Below, piece after piece: positions 37,001-50,896 of a stretch of 64,000 bases of DNA. A program made the position numbers and the translations under genes. The stretch's first letter is position 1. Each line of letters begins with the position of its first letter. Below the pieces are notes generated by a model that saw nothing but the letters and a program-made list of their open reading frames with translations, made no database searches and was not told the origin of the DNA. Origin of the DNA: Avena insularis (lineage: Eukaryota > Streptophyta > Magnoliopsida > Poales > Poaceae); NCBI GenBank assembly GCA_023614405.1, contig CM042686.1, forward strand, positions 352,912,329 to 352,976,328, read 5' to 3'.

Positions 37001-40000
37001 AGAGACCACACATGGATCCACTAGTGGCATTGCATGTGTGTTCTTTTCACAATCCACCTATGGATCCAGCAGTGTCATTGCATGTGTGCTCTTTTTACTA
37101 ACAACCAGAGTCATTGCATGTGTGTTCTCTTCAGAGACCACACATGGATCCACCAAATGTTATTGCATGTGTGTTCTTTTCACTAACAACAACCGAGTCA
37201 TTGCATGTGTGTTCTCTTCACAATCCACCTATGGATCCACCAAGTGTCATTGCATGTATGTTCTTCTTACTAACAACAACTGGAGTCATTTAATGTGTGT
37301 TCTTTTCACATACCACATATGGATCCACCAGTGTCATTGAAATGTGTGCTCTTTTAAGAATCCACCTATGGATCCACCAGTGTCATTGCATGTGTGTTCG
37401 TTTTACTAACAACAACTGGAATCATTGCATGTGTGTTCTTTTCACATACCACATATGGATCCACCGGTGTCATTGAAATGAGTGTTCTCCTCACAATCCA
37501 CCTATGGATCCACTAGTGTCATTGCATGTGTGTTCTTTTCACAATCCACCTATGGATCCTGCAGTGTCATTGCATGTGTGCTCTTTTTACAATCCACCTA
37601 TGGATCCACCAGTGTCATTGCATGTGTGTTCTTATTACTAACAACAACTAGAGTCATTTCATGTGTGTTCTTTTCACATACCACATATGGATCCACCAGT
37701 GTCATTGAAATGTGTGCTCTTTTCACAATCCACCTATGGATCCACCAGTGTCATTGCATGTGTGTTCTTTTTACTAACAACAACTGGAGTGATTTCATGT
37801 GTGTTCTTTTCACATACCACATATGGATCCACCAATGTCGTTGCATGTGCGCTCTTTTCACAATCCACCTATGGATCCAGAAGTGTAATTGCATGTGTGC
37901 TCCTTTTACTAACAACAGCCAGACTCGTTGCATGTGTGTTCTCTTCACATACCACATATGGATCCACCGATGTCATTTCATGTGTGTTCTTTTCACATAC
38001 CACATATGGATCCACCAGTGTCATTGAAATGTGTGCTTTTTTTACTAACAATAATTGGGGCCTTGCATGTGTGTTCTCTTCAGAGACCACACATGGATCC
38101 ACTAGTGGCATTGCATGTGTGTTCTTTTCACAATCCACCTATGGATCCAGCAGTGCCATTGCATGTGTGCTCTTTTTACTAACAACCAGAGTCATTGCAT
38201 GTGTGTTCTCTTCAGAGACCACACATGGATCCACCAGTGTTATTGCATGTGTGTTCTTTTCACTAACAACAACCAGAGTCATTGCATGTGTGTTCTCTTC
38301 ACAATCCACCTATGGATCCACCAGTGTCATTGCATGTGTGTTCTTCTTACTAACAACAACTGGAGTCATTTCATGTGTGTTCTTTTCACATACCACATAT
38401 GGATCCACCAGTGTCATTGAAATGTGTGCTCTTTTCAGAATCCACCTATGGATCCACCAGTGTCATTGCATGTGTGTTCGTTTTACTAACAACAACTGGA
38501 ATCATTGCATGTGTGTTCTTTTCACATACCACATATGGATCCACCGGTGTCATTGAAATGAGTGTTCTCCTCACAATCCACCTATGGATCCACTAGTGTC
38601 ATTGCATGTGTGTTCTTTTCACAATCCACCTATGGATCCAGCAGTGTCATTGCATGTGTGCTCTTTTTACAATCCACCTATGGATCCACCAGTGTCATTG
38701 CATGTGTGTTCTTATTACTAACAACAACTAGAGTCATTTCATGTGTGTTCTTTTCACATACCACATATGGATCCACCAGTGTCATTGAAATGTGTGCTCT
38801 TTTCACAATCCACCTATGGATCCACCAGTGCCATTGCATGTGTGTTCTTTTTACTAACAACAACTAGAGTGAATTCATGTGTGTTCTTTTCACATACCAC
38901 ATATGGATCCACCAATGTCGTTGCATGTGCGCTCTTTTCACAATCCACCTATGGATCCAGAAGTGTCATTGCATGTGTGCTCCTTTTACTAACAACAACC
39001 AGACTCGTTGCATGTGTGTTCTCTTTACATACCACATATGGATCCACCGATGTCATTTCATGTGTGTTCTTTTCACATACCACATATGAATCCACCAGTG
39101 TCATTGAAATGTGTGCTCTTTTCAGAATCCACCTATGGATCCACCAGTGTCATCGCATGTGTGTTCGTTTTACTAACAACAACTGGAATCATTGCATGTG
39201 TGTTCTTTTCACATACCACATATGGATCCACCGGTGTCATTGAAATGAGTGTTCTCTTCACAATCCACCTATGGATCCACTAGTGTCATTGCATGTGTGT
39301 TCTTTTCACAATCCACCTATTGATCCAGCAGTGTCATTGCATGTGTGCTCTTTTTACAATCCACCTATGGATTCACCAGTGTCATTGCATGTGTGTTCTT
39401 ATTACTAACAACAACTAGAGTCATTTCATGTGTGTTCTTTTCACATACCACATATGGATCCACCAGTGTCATTGAAATGTGTGCTGTTTTCACAATCCAC
39501 CTATGGATCCACCAGTGTCATTGCATGTGTGTTCTTTTTATTAACAACAACTGGAGTGATTTCATGTGTGTTCTTTTCACATACCACATATGGATCCACC
39601 AATGTCGTTGCATGTGCGCTCTTTTCACAATCCACCTATGGATCCAGAAGTGTCATTGCATGTGTGCTCCTTTTACTAACAACAGCCAGACTCGTTGCAT
39701 GTGTGTTCTCTTCACATACCACATATGGATCCACCGATGTCATTGAAATGTGTGTTCTTTTCACATACCACATATGGATCCACCAGTGTCATTGCATGTG
39801 TGCTTTTTTTACTAACAATAATTGGGGCCTTGCATGTGTGTTCTCTTCAGAGACCACACATGGATCCACTAGTGGCATTGCATGTGTGTTCTTTTCACAA
39901 TCCACCTATGGATCCAGCAGTGTCATTGCATGTGTGCTCTTTTTACTAACAACCAGAGTCATTGCATGTGTGTTCTCTTCAGAGACCACACATGGATCCA

Positions 40001-43000
40001 CCAGTGTTATTGCATGTGTGTTCTTTTCACTAACAACAACCAGAGTCATTGCATGTGTGTTCTCTTCACAATCCACCTATGGATCCACCAGTGTCATTGC
40101 ATGTATGTTCTTCTTACTAACAACAACTGGAGTCATTTAATGTGTGTTCTTTTCACATACCACATATGGATCCACCAGTGTCATTGAAATGTGTGCTCTT
40201 TTAAGAATCCACCTATGGATCCACCAGTGTCATTGCATGTGTGTTCGTTTTACTAACAACAACTGGAATCATTGCATGTGTGTTCTTTTCACATACCACA
40301 TATGGATCCACCGGTGTCATTGAAATGAGTGTTCTCCTCACAATCCACCTATGGATCCACTAGTGTCATTGCATGTGTGTTCTTTTCACAATCCACCTAT
40401 GGATCCTGGTGTCATTGCATGTGTGCTCTTTTTACAATCCACCTATGGATCCACCAGTGTCATTGCATGTGTGTTCTTATTACTAACAACAACTAGAGTC
40501 ATTTCATGTGTGTTCTTTTCACATACCACATATGGATCCACCAGTGTCATTGAAATGTGTGCTCTTTTCACAATCCACCTATGGATCCACCAGTGTCATT
40601 GCATGTGTGTTCTTTTTACTAACAACAACTGGAGTGATTTCATGTGTGTTCTTTTCACATACCACATATGGATCCACCAATGTCGTTGCATGTGCGCTCT
40701 TTTCACAATCCACCTATGGATCCAGAAGTGTCATTGCATGTGTGCTCCTTTTACTAACAACAGCCAGACTCGTTGCATGTGTGTTCTCTTCACATACCAC
40801 ATATGGATCCACCGATGTCATTTCATGTGTGTTCTTTTCACATACCACATATGGATCCACCAGTGTCATTGAAATGTGTGCTTTTTTTACTAACAATAAT
40901 TGGGGCCTTGCATGTGTGTTCTCTTCAGAGACCACACATGGATCCACTAGTGGCATTGCATGTGTGTTCTTTTCACAATCCACCTATGGATCCAGCAGTG
41001 CCATTGCATGTGTGCTCTTTTACTAACAACCAGAGTCATTGCATGTGTGTTCTTTTCACATACCACATATGGATCCACCAGTGTTATTGCATGTGTGTTC
41101 TTTTCACTAACAACAACCAGAGTCATTGCATGTGTGTTCTCTTCACAATCCACCTATGGATCCACCAGTGTCATTGCATGTGTGTTCTTCTTACTAACAA
41201 CAACTGGAGTCATTTCATGTGTGTTCTTTTCACATACCACATATGGATCCACCAGTGTCATTGAAATGTGTGCTCTTTTCAGAATCCACCTATGGATCCA
41301 CCAGTGTCATTGCATGTGTGTTCGTTTTACTAACAACAACTGGAATCATTGCATGTGTGTTCTTTTCACATACCACATATGGATCCACCGGTGTCATTGA
41401 AATGAGTGTTCTCCTCACAATCCACCTATGGATCCACTAGTGTCATTGCATGTGTGTTCTTTTCACAATCCACCTATGGATCCAGCAGTGTAATTGCATG
41501 TGTGCTCTTTTTACAATCCACCTATGGATCCACCAGTGTCATTGCATGTGTGTTCTTATTACTAACAACAACTAGAGTCATTTCATGTGTGTTCTTTTCA
41601 CATACCACATATGGATCCACCAGTGTCATTGAAATGTGTGCTCTTTTCACAATCCACCTATGGATCCACCAGTGTCATTGCATGTGTGTTCTTTTTACTA
41701 ACAACAACTGGAGTGAATTCATGTGTGTTCTTTTCACATACCACATATGGAACCACCAATGTCGTTGCATGTGCGCTCTTTTCACAATCCACCTATGGAT
41801 CCAGAAGTGTCATTGCATGTGTGCTCCTTTTACTAACAACAACCAGACTCGTTGCATGTGTGTTTTCTTCACATACCACATATGGATCCACCGATGTCAT
41901 TTCATGTGTGTTCTTTTCACATACCACATATGGATCCACCAGTGTCATTGAAATGTGTGCTCTTTTCAGAATCCACTTATGGATCCACCAGTGTCATCGC
42001 ATGTGAGTTCGTTTTACTAACAAAAACTGGAATCATTGCATGTGTGTTCTTTTCACATACCACATATGGATCCACCGGTGTCATTGAAATGAGTGTTCTC
42101 TTCACAATCCACCTATGGATCCACTAGTGTCATTGCATGTGTGTTCTTTTCACAATCCACCTATTGATCCAGCAGTGTCATTGCATGTGTGCTCTTTTTA
42201 CAAACCACAAATGGATTCACGAGTGTCATTTAATGTGTGTTCTTATTACTAACAACAACTAGAGTCATTTCATGTGTGTTCTTTTCACATACCACATATG
42301 GATCCACCAGTGTCATTGAAATGTGTGCTGTTTTCACAATCCACCTATGGATCCACCAGTGTCATTGCATGTGTGTTCTTTTTATTAACAACAACTGGAG
42401 TGATTTCATGTGTGTTCTTTTCACATACCACATATGGATCCACTAATGTCGTTGCATGTGCGCTCTTTTCACAATCCACCTATGGATCCAGAAGTGTCAT
42501 TGCATGTGTGCTCCTTTTACTAACAACAATGCATTTTGCATGTGTGTTCTCTTCACATACCACATATGGATCCACCGATGTCATTGAAATGTGTGTTCTT
42601 TTCACATACCACATATGGATCCACCAGTGTCATTGCATGTGTGCTTTTTTACTAACAATAATTGGGGCCTTGCATGTGTGTTCTCTTCAGAGACCACACA
42701 TGGATCCACTAGTGGCATTGCATGTGTGTTCTTTTCACAATCCACCTATGGATCCAGCAGTGTCATTGCATGTGTGCTCTTTTTACTAACAACAACCAGA
42801 GTCATTGCATGTGTGTTCTCTTTAGAGACCACACATGGATCCACTAGTGTTATTGCATGTGTGTTCTTTTCACTAACAACAACCAGAGTCATTGCATGTG
42901 TGTTCTCTTCACAATCCACCTATGGATCCACCAGTGTCATTGCATGTGTGTTCTTCTTACTAACAACAACTGGAGTCATTTCATGTGTGTTCTTTTCACA

Positions 43001-44149
43001 TACCACATATGGATCCACCAGTGTCATTGAAATGTGTGCCCTTTTAGGAATCCACCTATGGATCCACCAGTGTCATTGCATGTGTGTTCGTTTTACTAAC
43101 AACAACTGGAATCATTGCATGTGTGTTCTTTTCACATACCACATATGGATCCACCGGTGTCATTGAAATGAGTGTTCTCCTCACAATCCACCTATGGATC
43201 CACTAGTGTCATTGCATGTGTGTTCTTTTCACAATCCACCTATGGATCCAGCAGTGTAATTGCATGTGTGCTCTTTTTACAATCCACCTATGGATCCACC
43301 AGTGTCATTGCATGTGTGTTCTTATTACTAACAACAACTAGAGTCATTTCATGTGTGTTCTTTTCACATACCACATATGGATCCACCAGTGTCATTGAAA
43401 TGTGTGCTCTTTTCACAATCCACCTATGGATCCACCAGTGTCATTGCATGTGTGTTCTTTTTACTAACAACAACTGGAGTGAATTCATGTGTGTTCTTTT
43501 CACATACCACATATGGATCCACCAATGTCGTTGCATGTGTGCTCTTTTCACAATCCACCTATGGATCCAGAAGTGTCATTGCATGTGTGCTCCTTTTACT
43601 AACAATAACCAGACTCGTTGCATGTGTGTTCTCTTCACATACCACATATGGATCCACCGATGTCATTTCATGTGTGTTCTTTTCACATACCACATATGGA
43701 TCTACCAGTGTCATTGAAATGTGTGCTCTTTTCAGAATCCACCTATGGATCCACCAGTGTCATCGCATGTGTGTTTGTTTTACTAACAAAAACTGGAATC
43801 ATTGCATGTGTGTTCTTTTCACATACCACATATGGATCCACCGGTGTCATTGAAATGAGTGTTCTCTTCACAATCCACCTATGGATCCACTAGTGTCATT
43901 GCATGTGTGTTCTTTTCACAATCCACCTATTGATCCAGCAGTGTCATTGCATGTGTGCTCTTTTTACAATCCACCTATGGATTCACCAGTGTCATTGCAT
44001 GTGTGTTCTTATTACTAACAACAACTAGAGTCATTTCATGTGTGTTCTTTTCACATACCACATATGGATCCACCAGTGTCATTGAAATGTGTGCTGTTTT
44101 CACAATCCACCTATGGATCCACCAGTGTCATTGCATGTGTGTTCTTTTT
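31011..44149. repeat. Higher-order repeats of about 2.84 kb (four full units, one 1.77-kb unit)
   Basis: A rare monomer variant with TTTTTATTAACAACAAC recurs at 31011, 33851, 36695, 39540, 42384 and 44150. The intervals are 2840, 2844, 2845, 2844 and 1766 bp. Other rare variants (a TTCACCTATTGATCC monomer, a TCATCGCATG monomer, a GGATTCACC monomer) follow the same spacing. The 1766-bp unit lacks about 1078 bp of the longer form. The first unit contains a divergent patch. Confidence 0.88.
31780..32410. repeat. Divergent patch inside the first 2.84-kb unit
   Basis: Monomers here depart from all neighbours with many point changes, for example GGTGGTCTGGTCACATTCC, AAACAACATAACGATCC and CACTTTCATTGCAAGTC, plus lost bases such as GATCCACCATGTC. 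Flanking monomers are near consensus. It may be an older unhomogenised segment or lower-quality consensus. Confidence 0.7.
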
Positions 44150-46037
44150 ATTAACAACAACTGGAGTGATTTCATGTGTGTTCTTTTCACATACCACATA
44201 TGGATCCACCAATGTCGTTGCATGTGCGCTCTTTTCACAATCCACCTATGGATCCAGAAGTGTCATTGCATGTGTGCTCCTTTTACTAACAATGCCTGCA
44301 TTTGCATGTGTGTTCTCTTCACATACCACATATGGATCCACCGATGTCATTGAAATGTGTGTTCTTTTCACATACCACATATGGATCCACCAGTGTCATT
44401 GCATGTGTGCTTTTTTACTAACAATAATTGGGGCCTTGCATGTGTGTTCTCTTCAGAGACCACACATGGATCCACTAGTGGCATTGCATGTGTGTTCTTT
44501 TCACAATCCACCTATGGATCCAGCAGTGTCATTGCATGTGTGCTCTTTTTACTAACAACAACCAGAGTCATTGCATGTGTGTTCTCTTCAGAGACCACAC
44601 ATGGATCCACTAGTGTTATTGCATGTGTGTTCTTTTCACTAACAACAACCAGAGTCATTGCATGTGTGTTCTCTTCACAATCCACCTATAGATCCACCAG
44701 TGTCATTGCATGTGTGTTCTTCTTACTAACAACAACTGGAGTCATTTCATGTGTGTTCTTTTCACATACCACATATGGATCCACCAGTGTCATTGAAATG
44801 TGTGCTCTTTTTAGAATCCACCTAAGGATCCACCAGTGTCATTGCATGTGTGTTCGTTTTACTAACAACAACAACTGGAATCATGGCATGTGTGTTCTTT
44901 TCAGATACCACATATGGATCCACCGGTGTCATTGAAATGAGTGTTCTCTTCACAATCCACCTATGGATCCACTAGTGTCATTGCATGTGTGTTCTTTTCA
45001 CAATCCACCTATGGATCCTGCAGTGTCATTGCATGTGTGCTCTTTTTACAATCCACCTATGGATCCACCAGTGTCATTGCATGTGTGTTCTTATTACTAA
45101 CAACAACTAGAGTCATTTCATGTGTGTTCTTTTCACATACCACATATGGATCCACCAGTGTCATTGAAATGTGTGCTCTTTTCACAATCCACCTATGGAT
45201 CCACCAGTGTCATTGCATGTGTGTTCTTTTTACTCACAACAACTGGAGTGATTTCATGTGTGTTCTTTTCACATACCACATATGGATCCACCAATGTCGT
45301 TGCATGTGCGCTCTTTTCACAATCCACCTATGGACCCAGAAGTGTCATTGCATGTGTGCTCCTTTTACTAACAACAACCAGACTCGTTGCATGTGTGTTC
45401 TCTTCACATACCACATATGGATCCACCGATGTCATTGAAATGTGTGTTCTTTTCACATACCACATATGGATCCACCAGTGTCATTGCATGTGTGCTTTTT
45501 TTACTAACAATAATTGGGGCCTTGCATATGTGTTCTCTGCAGAGACCACACATGGATCCACTAGTGGCATTGCATGTGTGTTGTTTTCACAATCAACCTA
45601 TGGATCTAGCAGTGTCATTGCATTTGTGCTCTTTTTACTAACAACAACCAGAGTCATTGCATGTGTGTTCTCTTCAGAGACCACACATGGATCCACCAGT
45701 GTTATTGCATGTGTGTTCTTTTTACTAACAACAACCAGAGTCATTGCATGTGTGTTCTTTTCACACACCACATATGGATCCACCAGTGTCATTGCATGTG
45801 TGTTCTTTTTACTAACAACAACTGGAGTCATTTCATTACTGTTCTTTTCACATACCACAGATGGATCCACCAGTGTCATTGAAATGTGTGTTCTCTTCAG
45901 AGACCACACATGGATCCACCAGTGTCATTGCATGTGTGTTCTTTTTACTAACAACAACCAGAGTCATTTCTTGTGTGTTCTTTTCACATACTATAGCATC
46001 CCAATTGTCTAACAATTGCAATGCTACTAGCCTAGTC

Positions 46038-46064
46038 TATATAATGCTTCTTCCTATATATAAA
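46038..46064 (+). promoter_or_regulatory. TATA-like words near the start of LTR B1
   Basis: TATATAA at 46038-46044 and TATATATAAA at 46055-46064 lie only about 50-70 bp into the LTR. They are present in LTR B2 as well. A U3 this short would be odd, so they may be fortuitous. Confidence 0.2.
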
Positions 46065-46779
46065 TGTTGCATCATAATTATATCATGCTCATGTCATCAT
46101 GCCTCCTTGCATTTGAGCATCATATAAAACCCTTTTTCATTTGGTTCTTCTCTCATATGCATTGTTAATTGTATTTGCCTCTTGATATTGTATTTGATTC
46201 TTGATATATTGTTTAATGCCCAAGTTGAGTTGGGGGCATATCTCTTATTAACTCCACCACCTTTCTTTCACCACCTTATAATTACACCATACAACTAAAT
46301 GTGAGCTTGGCACTTATTGGTTTTACCTCTAGCTCATGTGGGTTGGGATGGATCCAATTCTTTTCCACATGCTCTCATCTTGGCATCATGTTGTTTTCAC
46401 ATCATTGATATAGGAGAGCCACATGGCCACCTTTGCATGCCTTGTGAGTGGAACCCTTTTTCCTAGCTTCCATATGGATTACCATGGATTTATGCTCATG
46501 TGGGAATATTTTTGGGGACTAGTAATCATCTAGTGGAACATACACACTAGCATGTCCCATTTTATTTCAAACATGGCCATCTCCAACTACTCCACATGGG
46601 GCATCCTTTCATTTCTTTTGCTTGGCTTTATTCCACCTTTGGAAATGCAAATGAACAATGCCATGTTTAATATTATTGTTTTCACAAGAATCAACATGGT
46701 ATTAAATATTTTGCATGGGCCATGCAAGTGCCACCTTTTCTAGTATTTGGTTTTTATTTGAATCTTGAGTGGATCATCA

Positions 46780-47170
46780 TCTCTCTCTCTCTATCCCTTC
46801 TTTTGGGCTTGATCTATTTTGATCTTGCTTAAACCTCATCACCATCTCTATCCACCCCATCACCACCTTTTCCTCTTCTTCTCTCTTTGGGCTAGCTTTG
46901 TTTGAGCTTGGCTTGATCTTGACAAGAGTAACCCTAAGCCCTCATCTCTACTCTCTCTTTACCACCCTCTCTAACCACACTCCTACCTAATCTAAACTCA
47001 CACTCCCATCTTATCTAAACCATACCCCCCTAGAACCAAAACCCTAAGCTACCACCACATCTCCCCCTCTCGGCCTCTCTCTTCTCTCCACCTCCCTAGA
47101 CCCACCTAGCAGCTACCCCCCAAACCCTAGTACCAACCCTAAACCGAGGCTTCCCCAAACCCTAAACCCG
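46780..47170 (+). promoter_or_regulatory. CT-rich tract with teloboxes in LTR B1
   Basis: A run of CTCTCTCTCTC (near 46782) is followed by pyrimidine-rich sequence and three copies of AAACCCTA, at 47039-47046, 47122-47129 and 47157-47164. In plants, pyrimidine patches and teloboxes are common near transcription starts of housekeeping genes. LTR B2 keeps the first and third box (54639-54646 and 54757-54764). A promoter role is inference. Confidence 0.4.
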
Positions 47171-50100
47171 AGCCTACCCCCTCTCCCTCTCTAGCTCTCT
47201 CTGCCTGCATGCCCCCCCACCAGCCCGAGCCTGCCCCTGCCTCCTTGGCCTTGCCCTCTGGTCCCACCTGGAAGCCACCCCCCTGCCTGCCCTGCCCTGC
47301 CCGACCGAGCACGTGAGGAGGAAGGAGAGAAAGGTGGCACCCGAGCCACCTTTTCATCAACCCACCTCCCCACGGCATCTCCCTCTCCCTCTCTGCCTTG
47401 CCTCCACTCCACGGCACCCTCTCTCTCTCCAGATCTGCCGAGGCGCTTATCGTCTCTTCCTCTCCACCGACGCCACCTCTCCTCTCGCCGGCCACCGTCA
47501 CCCCCCCTGCTACTGGCTGCTCGCAAGCGTCGTGGAGGAGGCTCAGTGACGAGGAGGTCCTCTACAGCAGCGAGCACGACGCCGAGGAGGAGGAGGCTGT
47601 ACCGACACCGTCGGCCGACGCGCGAAACCCTAGATCTTCTGGCCGTCTGCATCGCCGTCGCCCTGCTGCGCCTCGACCCGATCCGACCACATCGACACAC
47701 CCTCGGTGAGCCACGCAACCTCCCTGACATGGTCCCCTTAGCCGCGAAGCCCTAGATCCGCCGGACCTTACGCTACGCCTCTCGCTGCGCCGCTTTTTTT
47801 CTGTTCGCTCGCTAGCATCGCTTAGCCCTCATCTAGCCGCAGCAGCCGTACCCCAGCGAACCCAGGCCACCGATCGTTGCCGCCTCACAAGACGCTTAGG
47901 TCCCAGATCGAGCCAGCGCGCCGCTTCAGCCTAACCGACGTCGATCGATTGATTCAGAAGAACAACGATGGCCGCTTTTTTGCAAATACCCCCGCTTTTT
48001 TTGCATCAACCCATGATCCTAGCGGTCCCACTAGTCGCCAGCAGCGCTTTTGCAGAACCCTGCCCTCTAGTAGTCTCAACCTGCACTCCATCTTGACCCC
48101 ATCATCCGATGCTGCGCCCTTCGCTCACGACACGTGGGCCAGGCTGGTCCCAGTCCCACCCCACGCCTCTGGGCTAGCTATCTGCAGATGAGAAAAGCCC
48201 AGCGCTCGAGTCGCCCAAGACGGGTCCCACCCGTCGGTGACTTGGGTTAGCTCTGCCTGAGTGCAAAAAGTCTCTGCTTATTTCTGTTTTTAATTCAAAT
48301 CTTTTCAAATTTATTTCAAATTAAAATTTATTTCTGTTTTTAAATATCTTTTAAAATATAAATCCAAATAATACAAATAATATATGTTTTCAAATCAGAA
48401 AAATGTGAGGATTTCAAATATGCCATTCAAAATTTATTTTGAACATTTAAAGTTCCAAGTTGGTTAAAATTACATTAAAATGCCCTTCCACCTTAATTAA
48501 TTAATAACTTTTGTTTTATAACTCCAAATTTAACAAATAATATGTCTAAAATGATTAGCTCGACGAGACCTTTCTATTTATGCATTCCATGTTTTGTTTT
48601 GAAGCATGCATCATATAAATATAATGTGTACAGCAACTAATATGAGTATAAAATGAGGCTAAAACTCAATAAAATGGTTTATTCTTGTATTCCACACCTC
48701 ACCCATGCCATGCTACCTTATTGCCATGCAAATTGTGCATCATTCATCATGGCATGATTGTTTGCTTGATGCATTTATTCATATGCTCGTGCACTTTATT
48801 TATGTTGGCCCTTGTTTGTTTGGTTCTTCTCCGAATAGACGCTGAGCAGGGGATATATCAAGAGAACCAGGAGCACTACCCAGATCCATCCCTTGCTTCA
48901 ACTGAGCTGCCAGGCAAGCACTACCACATGCTTGCATACATATAGTACCTATTGCCTCTTTCTTATTCTTGCATCATTGAGTCGCGATTGCATTAATTTG
49001 AATCCCAAGTATTGCATAGCCTTTATTTTTTAAACCCCACCGAAGCTTGTTCCTCCATCCCATGAGCCATTACTACAGGAGTTGGTTGAGCCATGCGAGT
49101 CGTAGAACAGCATGTGTAGGGTATGTGAGTGTCTGATGGATAACGAGGTACCTAAACAACTTAACCTGAGTAGTAATGGGATAACTAATGAAAGTGGCAC
49201 CGGTGAGCCATATTCGCTATTTGGTTTTTCAGGCTCACTTGTGTCCCGTAAGACCCAAGTACTTGATTCCTGTTCCTTGAATATTCGCGCTATCCACATC
49301 CGGGAGGCTTATGAACCCCCCTGAGCCAGAGCTTGATTCATTCTTATTTCTTGGGGCCACAAACTAGTTTGAGGTTTTATTTACTATCCTGTACTTATGC
49401 CATGCTTTAATGCTTTATTTAAAATTTTGCGAGGTACTGCACACTGTACTGTTTAGGTAAGCGGAGTGTTTTGGCGGTATCGACAAGCCCAGTCACATTT
49501 TCGGGTTCCCAGTCATTTACAGCCACTGACGCAAACCTTGAGGCCGTCTTGGAGTCAGCTAACTTCGTTGCGGGTAGCTCAATGGGGTGGCCCCCTGAAA
49601 TATTTCTGAATCCTGTAATTGCTTTGTCGTGACTGCCTCGTTGGGTTTTGATTTGGTTTTTCCGAGGCATATCGAGTGTGTGTTGCTATTTGTGCACCCC
49701 TGCAGGGTAAAACTTTTCGAAAGCCTTGTCCATGTTATGGACGACTTGGAGCAGTTTCCGATCATAGACAAGCATAACTAAAGTACCGCTTTTAATTTGA
49801 CTAGACTAGGTACCTGACTAGTAAATAGTGCAACACTCATGGAATGGATAATAAAACTGCCAACGGATGGGGGGGTTGTTCGTCCGCTTCCTCGTCGGTA
49901 AGCGAGGAGGAAGATGGATCTGTTAAGATTACCGTTATAACTGTTATAACTGTTGTTATTCATTCACGGACATCCGTCTATCTCTGGTTAGGCGGATGGT
50001 TAGCGAGTTTCTATAGAATTGCTAGGGTTTATCTTTTGCTGCAATTCGTCACCCAGGTTGTGTCCTTTAGAGGCATAAAGACTTGCTGAGTACCCTAGGG

Positions 50101-50635
50101 TCTCACACGATAAATTATTGGTTCAGATGAGCAGGTACCTCAAGATGGATACTGGGTGGAAGAGACGGACGATGTGGGCAACGATCATTCGGTGTAGAGA
50201 TTCCAGGAACGGATCCGTGAGATCTGTGGGCGGGATGTGTTTATTTATGGGGCATCTTATGCCAATTTGCTTCCTATCCGTACTCGGATTTTGTCTTCTC
50301 GCTTGATACTCGATGTTTGATGTATGAGGAGATATCCTAAACTATTATATCTATCTAGGATATTTGGATCTTGGTATGGCGTTGCTATATTCCTTTCTTT
50401 TTAGATGGAATGGCTCGATGTCTTGTTGTATGGTGGCTTGCATACATACTCATTTGTGTATGTAGTTGATCCCTTCGCTTTCGATTCGCGCCGTTCTTGT
50501 CCCGATGTTTGGAAATGGTTGGGACGGCCGAAAGGTCTACCTGTGAGTGGCATTTGGGCCCCACCGTACTATTTCAACCATTTCTGCTCATCCAGGCTTG
50601 TAACTAGGGGCGTAATTCACCGAGGTAGTTACAAT

Positions 50636-50647
50636 TGGTATCAGAGC
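50636..50647 (+). other. Primer binding site, element B internal 1
   Basis: TGGTATCAGAGC lies two bases after the LTR end and is complementary to initiator tRNA-Met. Confidence 0.93.
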
Positions 50648-50872
50648 CATCCCGCCCTTCAGGGTCTCAGCCAAATGGTCGTTGTCTGTCTAGCAAATAT
50701 TTTTGGTAGTTATGTATACTAGGGAAAAACAAAACGCGAGTGTAGGACTGCTTCCACTTTTCTTCTTACCCAACCACCCACCTTTTTCTGGTAAGGAAGT
50801 GTAACGTTTTCAATCCTCTTCTTAAAATTCAAACTAGGATTCACGTGTTCTGGGTTTCAGTAGTACCATAGA

Positions 50873-50896
50873 AAGTGTGTGTGTGTGTGTGTGTGT
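50873..50896 (+). repeat. GT microsatellite in element B
   Basis: This is a run of about eleven GT/TG units; the copy in the second internal (about 58466-58482) is shorter. Length variation fits replication slippage. Confidence 0.85.

Larger units (their letters stand above)
30864..45991. repeat. Satellite array, block 2
   Basis: This block has the same monomer classes as block 1. It is arranged in long higher-order repeats and continues the monomer interrupted by element A. The last kilobase (about 44941-45990) matches 6607-7657 of block 1 monomer by monomer at a constant offset of 38334 bp. The block ends in TTTTCACATAC where element B begins. Open frames up to about 300 codons occur in overlapping frames and are not considered genes. 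Confidence 0.97.
45992..50633 (+). repeat. LTR B1 of element B
   Basis: This 4642-bp LTR is unusually long. It begins with an AT-rich 1 kb containing TATA-like words, then a pyrimidine-rich tract with teloboxes (about 46780-47200) and a GC-rich tract (about 47200-48250). A very AT-rich tract follows (about 48270-48660), then mixed sequence to GTAGTTACA. Its counterpart at 53590 is near-identical in the AT-rich parts, with only a few substitutions in the first 800 bp, and differs by small indels in GC-rich parts. Shared ORFs such as 46552-46743 and 48685-48945 are conserved only because the LTRs are young duplicates. Confidence 0.93.

Noticed and set aside
37663..38556. 297-codon open frame in block 2, and similar ones at 6788, 45122 and 39430
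   Set aside because: These have the same origin as above; they appear in every higher-order unit and are interrupted wherever a variant monomer brings a stop.
47035..47170. Interstitial telomere repeat
   Set aside because: There are only three dispersed AAACCCTA words, with no head-to-tail telomere repeat; this fits teloboxes in a promoter-like tract.
47191..47730. 179-codon minus-strand ORF rich in Arg and Gly, and overlapping GC-rich ORFs
   Set aside because: The GC-rich tract of LTR B is low in stop codons on both strands; the frame is not kept in LTR B2.
48685..48945. 86-codon ORF present identically in both LTRs of element B (second at 56285)
   Set aside because: Identity reflects recent LTR duplication. 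There is no domain or codon-level evidence of selection.
49112..49324. 70-codon ORF in LTR B1 as a host gene exon
   Set aside because: It lies inside the LTR, its frame is altered in LTR B2 by small indels, and it shows no recognised domain.
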